Source: an uncultured Pirellula sp. (lineage in GTDB: Bacteria; Planctomycetota; Planctomycetia; Pirellulales; Pirellulaceae). Taken from it: 64,000 bases of DNA. Positions 57,650 to 64,000 of this stretch are shown one piece after another; the first letter of the stretch is position 1; the number at the start of each line of letters is the position of its first letter. The notes beneath the pieces are model-generated. The model made no database searches and was not told the DNA's origin. It saw only the letters and a list, made by a program, of their open reading frames with translations. The translations under genes were made by a program, and so were the position numbers. The stretch covers positions 167,303 to 231,302 of the forward strand of contig CAIOHR010000058.1 of NCBI GenBank assembly GCA_903858115.1, in the 5' to 3' direction.

Positions 57650-58465
57650 TTACCACCATGAACCACCACCGCGTGCCGACTGAATCGTTTGCAGATTCGA
57701 ATACGCCAACGACGCGAAGAACAAACCTCCGATCTGTCCTCCATGGGTCAGTAGCCAGTATGCAGCAAGCCCACCAGCAACCGCACCCACGCAACATGCT
57801 TCGTACAAACCGTCGCGTCTCATGACGATTCCGATCAAGTGTCTTGCGATCTGACCTCCATCGAGCGGAAAAATGGGAAGCAAATTGAGTAGCGCCCAAT
57901 AGATACTCGATCCAACCAGAAAGTTGATCGCACAGAAAGCATACGGATTGTCGAGAACACGTGTCGCAGGCAACTGCACGCCGATCAATGAGCTGAGCCA
58001 TTCGAACGCAAAGACCTTTACGCCACACCCAAACGCAAGCCCACCGACGATTGCCGCCAACAATAACTGGATCGCAGGTCCAGCAGCGGAAATAACCAAC
58101 TGATCTTGGTGGGTTAGTCTTGCCCGCTTTCCCTGTCGTGCCCAAATAAATCCGGAACCTGGGATGGCAAGTCCTCCCATTTGGTACAAGACGATTTCGC
58201 ATTCAATTCCGTAGTACCGAAATGCCAAAGCATGCCCGAGTTCGTGAATCAAAATGCTAACAAAAGCTGTCAAAACCCATACCACCAACAGTCCTGCGAA
58301 GTTGGAGGAGATGCCTGCGATGGTGAACGCATGATGCATGCTCAGCGATTGCGAGTAGCCAAACGCAGCAGTCACTGCCCAAAACAACCATGTGACACGT
58401 ACCGGAAATTGAAAAAAACGAAACCGCCAGTCGTAGGGGCTCGCTTGTGGCTCACTCAGTAACAT
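57650..58465 (-). CDS. Site-2 protease (M50) family membrane protein
   Basis: 271 aa; FVSILIHELGHALAFRYYGIECEIVLYQMGGLA (HExxH) and NLLPIFPLDGGQIARHL. Confidence 0.92.
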   Translation of the reverse strand: MLLSEPQASPYDWRFRFFQFPVRVTWLFWAVTAAFGYSQSLSMHHAFTIAGISSNFAGLLVVWVLTAFVSILIHELGHALAFRYYGIECEIVLYQMGGLAIPGSGFIWARQGKRARLTHQDQLVISAAGPAIQLLLAAIVGGLAFGCGVKVFAFEWLSSLIGVQLPATRVLDNPYAFCAINFLVGSSIYWALLNLLPIFPLDGGQIARHLIGIVMRRDGLYEACCVGAVAGGLAAYWLLTHGGQIGGLFFASLAYSNLQTIQSARGGGSWW

Positions 58466-58507
58466 TCAAATCTGCTTCTTCTTGGTGAAAGCTACCTGAT
58501 GGGAAAC

Positions 58508-59023
58508 TCACGATCCGGTCGACTTACGCATTTTGGTCATCAAAGGTGCGATTACCGCAGCGGGAACAAACTTTTCAAGAGCTCTGCCATTGCCCATTGC
58601 AGCAATCTGTTTGATCAAGCTGCTTGAAACGTGAGAAAATTCTTCGTCGGCCATTAGGAATACTGTTTCGATTTCTGAATCCAATTGCCGATTGGCCATC
58701 ATCATGGTGAACTCTCCGGCAATGTCAGTCAGAGGCCGAACGCCTCGCACCATCACCTTGGCTCCAATACTTCGAACGAAATCCACAGCCAGCCCGTCGA
58801 ACGAATCGATGCGAACATTGGGCAAGTGGCGCGTCACTTGCCGAAGCAAATCAATTCTCTCGTCGGTTCCGAAAAGCGATTGCTTTTCGGAATTCACACC
58901 CACTGCAATCACCAACGACTCATACAACTGGGCGCTTCGCTCGATGATGTGCAGATGTCCAAGTGTCACAGGGTCAAACGATCCTGTGTAGACGGCATGC
59001 TGCGGAAGTAGCGGCTGCGACAT
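58508..59023 (-). CDS. coaD: Phosphopantetheine adenylyltransferase
   Basis: 171 aa; AVYTGSFDPVTLGHLHIIERSAQLYESLVIAVGVNSEKQSLF, VMVRGVRPLTDIAGEFTMMMANRQL. Confidence 0.97.
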   Translation of the reverse strand: MSQPLLPQHAVYTGSFDPVTLGHLHIIERSAQLYESLVIAVGVNSEKQSLFGTDERIDLLRQVTRHLPNVRIDSFDGLAVDFVRSIGAKVMVRGVRPLTDIAGEFTMMMANRQLDSEIETVFLMADEEFSHVSSSLIKQIAAMGNGRALEKFVPAAVIAPLMTKMRKSTGS

Positions 59024-59032
59024 AAAGGCCCC

Positions 59033-59680
59033 CTAGTGAAATTTTGCTCGGACAGCCGGCTTGCCTGCATGAAGAAAAATGACCAGATACAAAATGATCA
59101 TGCCGAGCGTCCACAAAATACCAAACGCTAGACCCACATAGAGAAAAATGTCCATAATTTGTCCCATATCGACTTCCGGCTGATTTGGTGCCTTATTCAT
59201 TTGCTCCAAAGCCTGCGCCTTGACTTGGTCAAACATGGCAAAGGTGATAATAACTCCTAACACCTGCTCAACCACCTTGTACACGATCAAACCCACAGTC
59301 GTCCACCGTACAAGATTCAGTCCCGAGAGACGGTGCTTTAGCCCCATGATGCCTGATATGATCATCAGAGTGGACAAAAGGATCGCGACGATTTGCAAGG
59401 CGATCTGAATTGCTAGCGCACCTGGAAACACGTTGAGATTTAGGTTCGGCGCCTGGGCACCATCGCCGTCGGCGGGCGCAGCCATGTTGGCTGAGAGGGC
59501 TGGGCCGACAACCAATTGCGCTATCGCTATCAAACTCCCGAAAATTCCGAGGATGCCCAATACCAAGAAAATAATGAGAAGCGCTTTTGTGAAACCGCTC
59601 ATCTGTCCACTCGATACGTCGACGGTGGGTGAATACGCTGTGGATGGTGAAAAAGGATTAACAGGTGAAGTGTTACTCAT
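59033..59680 (-). CDS. Hypothetical multi-TM membrane protein
   Basis: 215 aa with four hydrophobic segments. Confidence 0.75.
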   Translation of the reverse strand: MSNTSPVNPFSPSTAYSPTVDVSSGQMSGFTKALLIIFLVLGILGIFGSLIAIAQLVVGPALSANMAAPADGDGAQAPNLNLNVFPGALAIQIALQIVAILLSTLMIISGIMGLKHRLSGLNLVRWTTVGLIVYKVVEQVLGVIITFAMFDQVKAQALEQMNKAPNQPEVDMGQIMDIFLYVGLAFGILWTLGMIILYLVIFLHAGKPAVRAKFH

Positions 59681-60909
59681 GGACTGCCCGAAAGTAGTGA
59701 AAGCAATAACGACGAAAAACGCTCGACGTCTTGGTCGCTATTGTAGGCATGAACCGCTGCCCGCAAACGACCATGCCTAACGCTGAGCACGACTTTGTTC
59801 CGAATAAGTTCCATTCGGATCCGATTTGGATCGTGGTTGGGTAGAGAAAACGAGACGATTCCGCTGAGGTGACTTGATTTCAGCTTGGCAGAAGTTTCAT
59901 CTCGGTAGACCGTTGCTCCTACTCTTCGAAGCGAGTCTTGTAAAAGTTCCGCCGTTTCCAACACTGCAGCCGAAATTGGACTCTCCTGATGATGGCATCC
60001 CAATTCCAGCAATAGACTCATACTTCGTTCCAATCCGATTTGCCCAATATGATTGGCGGAGCCCCCTTCGTATCTCGAAGCATCTTCCTTGAGTTGCATG
60101 TTCGAGGTTTGGAAGTGATGCGACGCCTTGATGGAGCCCCAACCTACCATCCCGGGGGATAACCCCTCTAACCTCGATCTGCGGATGAATAAAATTCCGG
60201 CTCCTTCCGGTCCTAGCAACCACTTGTGCCCGTCTGCAGCAAGATAATCAATAGGGGTCGAACTTAGATCACACGGAAAAACTCCGAGACCTTGGATAGC
60301 ATCAACAAATAGTTGTGAGCCACATTCGTGCACCATGTCGCATAACTTAGCCAGATCCAATCGATAGCCCGATGCATAACCAACCCAGCTTGCACTGACC
60401 AAGCGGGTCGTTGAGTCCATTTTGGCTCGAATCGCATCGAGTTGAACGATTCCAGATTCATCGACTGGAACAACCCGAACATCGATCCCCTGTTTTCGCA
60501 ACTCCATCCATGGCAAAAGATTGCTCGAGAACTCATTTTCCAATACCACCACACTAGACTCCTTTCCGAACTGTTGCCACGGAAAGCAGCTGGCGACGAT
60601 GTTGATTCCAAACGTGGTGTTCGGGACAAGAGCTATTTCTTCACACTCACAATGCAACAATTTAGCGGCCTGGGATCGCAACTTGGCTGCCCGTGCTGCC
60701 CACTCCGGCCAGAAAAAATCGCCCGCCAACTGAGCCTGTTCCAGGAATTCACGCATCGCATCCGAGGAAATTCTCGGGATTGGGCTAACGGCTGCGTGAT
60801 CAAAGTAACTCCACTCCTGAGCCACGGTCATTTCCGCCCTAAGTTTCTCGCGAACCATCGCTGTTTGTTGAGAGAAATGGGTTACCGGCGTGAATGGTGG
60901 GTCGTTCAT
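59677..60909 (-). CDS. Class V aminotransferase (cysteine desulfurase-like)
   Basis: Start placed at internal ATG 60909 (MNDPPFTPVTHF...); LVSASWVGYASGYRLDLAKLCDMVHECGSQLFVDAIQGLGVFPCDLSSTPIDYLAADGHKWLLGPEGAGILFIRR. Confidence 0.93.
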   Translation of the reverse strand: MNDPPFTPVTHFSQQTAMVREKLRAEMTVAQEWSYFDHAAVSPIPRISSDAMREFLEQAQLAGDFFWPEWAARAAKLRSQAAKLLHCECEEIALVPNTTFGINIVASCFPWQQFGKESSVVVLENEFSSNLLPWMELRKQGIDVRVVPVDESGIVQLDAIRAKMDSTTRLVSASWVGYASGYRLDLAKLCDMVHECGSQLFVDAIQGLGVFPCDLSSTPIDYLAADGHKWLLGPEGAGILFIRRSRLEGLSPGMVGWGSIKASHHFQTSNMQLKEDASRYEGGSANHIGQIGLERSMSLLLELGCHHQESPISAAVLETAELLQDSLRRVGATVYRDETSAKLKSSHLSGIVSFSLPNHDPNRIRMELIRNKVVLSVRHGRLRAAVHAYNSDQDVERFSSLLLSLLSGSP

Positions 60910-61152
60910 GGGGGAAAATCTAAGGATTCTGGCAATCGGCGAAGGATTTTTAAGAAAAAAAGTGCGGCATAGCCTTGGGCGATGACACTGGGAAAACTTC
61001 AACTATACTAGCCAGCGGTGTACCCCAGGGATCACCCTCGTCATTGTTTCTCATTTCCGTCACCTCGAGTCGTTTTCCCTTCGCTTTCTCATGCGTAGCC
61101 ATCGATTGAGTAACCCGGCCTCGGCTGGCAACTTTTCAGAAGAGTACCGAGG

Positions 61153-61356
61153 TTGTTGATGCCAAGAATTATGTGTTTAGGTGGTTTAGTAGTTTCGGGA
61201 CTAGTATTTTTACTATTCCTCGTGAACTTTATTATGACCATCGCTGGAATGGGTGCTCTGTTTCGGTACCAGAGCATGCTAATGGATATCGTCTTCTTGA
61301 TTTGTTCTGGTACTCTAGGCTACCTGAGTTGGTCAGCTTTCCGCGAACTTAAATAG
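61153..61356 (+). CDS. Small membrane protein
   Basis: 67 aa, two hydrophobic segments, immediately upstream of and codirectional with the hydrolase. Confidence 0.6.
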   Translation: MLMPRIMCLGGLVVSGLVFLLFLVNFIMTIAGMGALFRYQSMLMDIVFLICSGTLGYLSWSAFRELK

Positions 61357-61364
61357 CCTAGAAA

Positions 61365-62141
61365 ATGAAATTCGATCCAGAGGCCTGGGTATTCTCCCGA
61401 CCTAGCTTGGGTGAACTCGAGACGGTGCTGATTTCACCAGCAAAACAGTCTCCAAAATCATTGGTCGTTCTGTGTCATGGTTTTGGCGCCCCAGGCACCG
61501 ATCTCGTCAATCTTTTTGACGATCTCCTCTACTATCTCCCAGATGAATCGCCGCAATTCGCGGTTTTGTTCCCCGCCGGCCCTATCGACCTGGAAGACCA
61601 AGGGCTCCCTGGCGGAAGAGCTTGGTGGCGTCTGAATATGGCAAAGCTCATGCAGATGGCCGCCACCAATTCATTTCATGAAATGCGAAATGTCGAACCA
61701 CCTGAAATCCATCGGGTCCGAGGCCAATTGGTTCATAGCATCCAAGCGGCACTCGACAAACTTTGTGCCGATCATGCCCTGAAGACCGAGCTTCCGATCG
61801 TGCTGGGTGGTTTCTCCCAAGGGGCGATGTTGTCGGTCGATACCTTGCTGCGAGGAAATCTAGCCAACGTTTCCGGTTTGTTCGCATACTCTGGCGCGTT
61901 GATTTGCGAATCCGCGTGGCGCGAATGCTCCTCCAAAGTTAGCGGTCTCTCTTTTGTTCAAAGTCATGGAACTCAAGATACCGTGCTGCCCTTCGAAACA
62001 GGCCAATGGCTCCATGATCTGCTCAAGGAGATGGGGATGCTCGGAGGAATGCTCCGTTTCGATGGCCCGCACACAATCCCTACCGAAGCTCTCATGCAGA
62101 GCGCCAAGCTTCTCCACACAATCAATACATCGAACATCTAA
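61365..62141 (+). CDS. Phospholipase/carboxylesterase-type alpha/beta hydrolase
   Basis: 258 aa; LVVLCHGFGAPGTDLVNLFDDL, VLGGFSQGAMLSVDTLL, SHGTQDTVLPFETG, DGPHTIP. Confidence 0.92.
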   Translation: MKFDPEAWVFSRPSLGELETVLISPAKQSPKSLVVLCHGFGAPGTDLVNLFDDLLYYLPDESPQFAVLFPAGPIDLEDQGLPGGRAWWRLNMAKLMQMAATNSFHEMRNVEPPEIHRVRGQLVHSIQAALDKLCADHALKTELPIVLGGFSQGAMLSVDTLLRGNLANVSGLFAYSGALICESAWRECSSKVSGLSFVQSHGTQDTVLPFETGQWLHDLLKEMGMLGGMLRFDGPHTIPTEALMQSAKLLHTINTSNI

Positions 62142-62165
62142 CATAAGCCGCCAGGTGCGCCCGAT

Positions 62166-62735
62166 CTATCTCGTTCGAGCCGTGTCTTTGCTCGCTAGTG
62201 AATCTCTGAGACTCATAAAGTCGGAGAGCAAGAAAATGACTGTCACGAAAGCGATAACAATCTCCGTCAAATTGACGAAACGAGCTGCGATGGTTTGTGG
62301 CATGATGTCGCTGTAGCCAAAAAAAGAAAAGTTCAGCGTGCTAAGATAAAAACAATCGAACAACGCTTCGTTCGGATCGAGTTCCCGAGACATACCTGCA
62401 AAGCTGTTGGGATTCAATCGATGCAGGCAATAGAAATCGAACGCGAACGACATCACCATCTGCCCCATGTTGATTGCCATCCAAACCAAAAAATGATGAT
62501 GCGACACATTCTGCTTCGCTGCGTACTGCAATTGTTGTACGTTTTCTGTCCCAAAGAATGCTGTCTTGACAAGGCAACCTACCACGATGATCAAACTCAT
62601 ATATCCTTCGGATAACCGGCCGATCGCAATCAGTTGTAGCAAGATGAGCCACCAAGCAACGATCAAAGCAACCTCGACTATGTTCCGAACCACCGGGATC
62701 AAAGGTGGCTTTCCCTGAGTTTTCGCATCAGCCAT
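62166..62735 (-). CDS. Ion channel (two-TM pore)-like membrane protein
   Basis: 189 aa; FDCFYLSTLNFSFFGYSDIMPQTIAARFVNLTEIVIAFVTVIFLLSDF resembles a K+-channel pore loop with an altered filter. Confidence 0.7.
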   Translation of the reverse strand: MADAKTQGKPPLIPVVRNIVEVALIVAWWLILLQLIAIGRLSEGYMSLIIVVGCLVKTAFFGTENVQQLQYAAKQNVSHHHFLVWMAINMGQMVMSFAFDFYCLHRLNPNSFAGMSRELDPNEALFDCFYLSTLNFSFFGYSDIMPQTIAARFVNLTEIVIAFVTVIFLLSDFMSLRDSLASKDTARTR

Positions 62736-63264
62736 TTGCTAGGCCCCGTCGATAAAACTCCAACGCGATCTGATTCGATTTGAAGGCCATATTTCTAAGG
62801 ACTTCGTCGGTAAGGTCCGTCCACATCCATTCCGCCACCTCGGTGTACTCGGGTGCAATTTTTTGCTCATCGACGACTTGGGCTACAAAGAAAAGGTCGA
62901 CGACAGGGATCTGGACGCCTTGATAGAGATAGCGGTTCGGTGCTGTCATCAAGTAACGCGTGTTGGTGATCTTCACACCAACCTCTTCAAAAACTTCGCG
63001 GTGCAATGCTTCTTCGCCTGATTCCTCTGGATCGACAAACCCTCCTGGCATTCCCAAAAGCCCCTTGCCGGGATCTCTCGCGCGAACCAGCAATAGAACC
63101 TTCCCCGCCTCGTTAACGATAATGCCACCCACCGCAGCGACCGGCCCAAAAAAAACGGTGTATCCACATGCGTGGCATCGGAACGGTCGCGGAGGCTCGG
63201 TGGAGTGTCTCGCTGCACCGCAACGGGGGCAATATGCATAGGCCTCGAATAGTTCAATCGACAT
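62728..63264 (-). CDS. NUDIX hydrolase with N-terminal zinc ribbon
   Basis: 178 aa; YCPRCGAA...RCHACGYTVFFGPVAAVGGIIVNEAGKVLLLVRARDPGKGLLGMPGGFVDPEESGEEALHREVFEEVGV. Confidence 0.93.
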   Translation of the reverse strand: MSIELFEAYAYCPRCGAARHSTEPPRPFRCHACGYTVFFGPVAAVGGIIVNEAGKVLLLVRARDPGKGLLGMPGGFVDPEESGEEALHREVFEEVGVKITNTRYLMTAPNRYLYQGVQIPVVDLFFVAQVVDEQKIAPEYTEVAEWMWTDLTDEVLRNMAFKSNQIALEFYRRGLANG

Positions 63265-63265
63265 G

Positions 63266-63910
63266 TTACTTGGATCGACTCACTGCTTCCAAAGCCGCAT
63301 TTCGCGCCGCTTCAAATTCGTCCCCCTTGGACCACGTTTGCATCTCGTCTTGATTGGCCGCTTCCCATCCGACTTCTAGCAGCAATCGAATATCTTGAAC
63401 GGCTCCGGACAAGTCCCAGTTTGGGTTATACTCGTCGGAACGCTGGTGATAATCCTTGGATGTCCATTCGTCGAGTTGCGTTTTTCCCCAGCCTTCGGGC
63501 TTGCCGATGACTTCGTAACCCGCGTGCAGATAGACGCCAGGCACACCGACTTTGGCGAGCGAGAATTGATCGGAGCGATAGTAGTATCCTTTGCTAGGCT
63601 CGCGGTCAGGCACAACGACTCTCGATTGCTTCTTCGCTGCGGAGGCGACAAGCTTATCGAGCGAACTCTTGCCGTAGCCAATCACATGGACATCCCGCGT
63701 TGGTCCCAAAAATCCGATACCGTCAATATTGACGACAGCGCTTTGTTTCCCATTCGGTACCGGCGGATGTTCTGCAAAGTACTTGGAACCCAAAAGCCCT
63801 TGCTCCTCCGCACCAACGGCTACAAACAAAAGAGAACGCCGGCTCGGAATTCCGCTATTCGAGATCGCTTCTGCCATTGCCAAGTTACTGGACTTGCCTC
63901 CCATGCTGGC
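63266..63910 (-). CDS. M28 family zinc peptidase, N-terminal part missing at junction
   Basis: RRSLLFVAVGAEEQGLLGSKYFAEHP, VVNIDGIGF, SDQFSLAKVGVPGVYLHAGYE, DEWTSKDYHQRSDEY; in-frame stop just upstream of codon 1 and the N-terminal half is absent. Confidence 0.8.
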   Translation of the reverse strand, partial: ASMGGKSSNLAMAEAISNSGIPSRRSLLFVAVGAEEQGLLGSKYFAEHPPVPNGKQSAVVNIDGIGFLGPTRDVHVIGYGKSSLDKLVASAAKKQSRVVVPDREPSKGYYYRSDQFSLAKVGVPGVYLHAGYEVIGKPEGWGKTQLDEWTSKDYHQRSDEYNPNWDLSGAVQDIRLLLEVGWEAANQDEMQTWSKGDEFEAARNAALEAVSRSK

Positions 63911-64000
63911 CTAGAACCTGAAAAGGGAATTAATGCCACAACTGAAATTGCAAAATTAGTTTTACAGATTGCTGCATTAGAAAATCCAGAGTTTGGAACA
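63910..64000 (+). CDS. Internal fragment of M20 (carboxypeptidase G2-type) peptidase, truncated by window end and junction
   Basis: Plus frame reads AGLEPEKGINATTEIAKLVLQIAALENPEFGT, the conserved (H)AGxxPEKGxNA segment; about 34% GC over the last 90 bp. Confidence 0.75.

Noticed and set aside
57606-58202. 198-aa minus-strand ORF
   Set aside because: Out-of-frame overlap of the M50 protease, which has clear HELGH and DGG motifs.
1-64000. tRNA, rRNA and riboswitch search by eye
   Set aside because: No cloverleaf, rRNA-like or convincing riboswitch aptamer was recognised; covariance-model scans (tRNAscan-SE, Infernal/Rfam) would be needed to exclude them.

Overview
This 64 kb window looks like a planctomycete (Pirellulales-type) chromosome, judging from its protein families: DUF1501, DUF1549/DUF1553 (PSCyt), DUF1559 and DUF1080. 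The core content is ordinary: nusA-infB-rbfA, hisD, yebC, hemL, hemC, coaD, rsfS, msrA and a transaldolase. There are also two 'planctomycete cytochrome/sulfatase-like' gene blocks (about 0-10.5 kb and 41.1-46.6 kb). An accessory glycosyltransferase/methyltransferase block (about 26.3-33.7 kb) sits between hisD and an alkD-like gene. The most informative signals are non-canonical. (1) The glycan block lies in a scarred locus: a perfect 57-bp direct repeat containing the hisD 3' end (25755-25811 and 35187-35243), a third diverged hisD tail, a deleted alkD copy, a 5' gmd fragment and a 3' trpE pseudogene. (2) An IS200/RAYT-like transposase is flanked by mirror-image arrays of three hairpins. (3) A ~117-bp REPIN/MITE-like element occurs in two inverted copies, one with a possible 8-bp target duplication. 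(4) A 48-aa Lys/Ala-rich histone-H1-like gene is absent from the ORF track and has a structured 3' UTR and terminator. (5) An abrupt junction at about 63.91 kb joins an M28 peptidase gene to a low-GC M20 peptidase fragment, possibly an assembly chimera. I saw no CRISPR array, rRNA or tRNA. All calls come from reading the sequence and the supplied translations; no database search was run.
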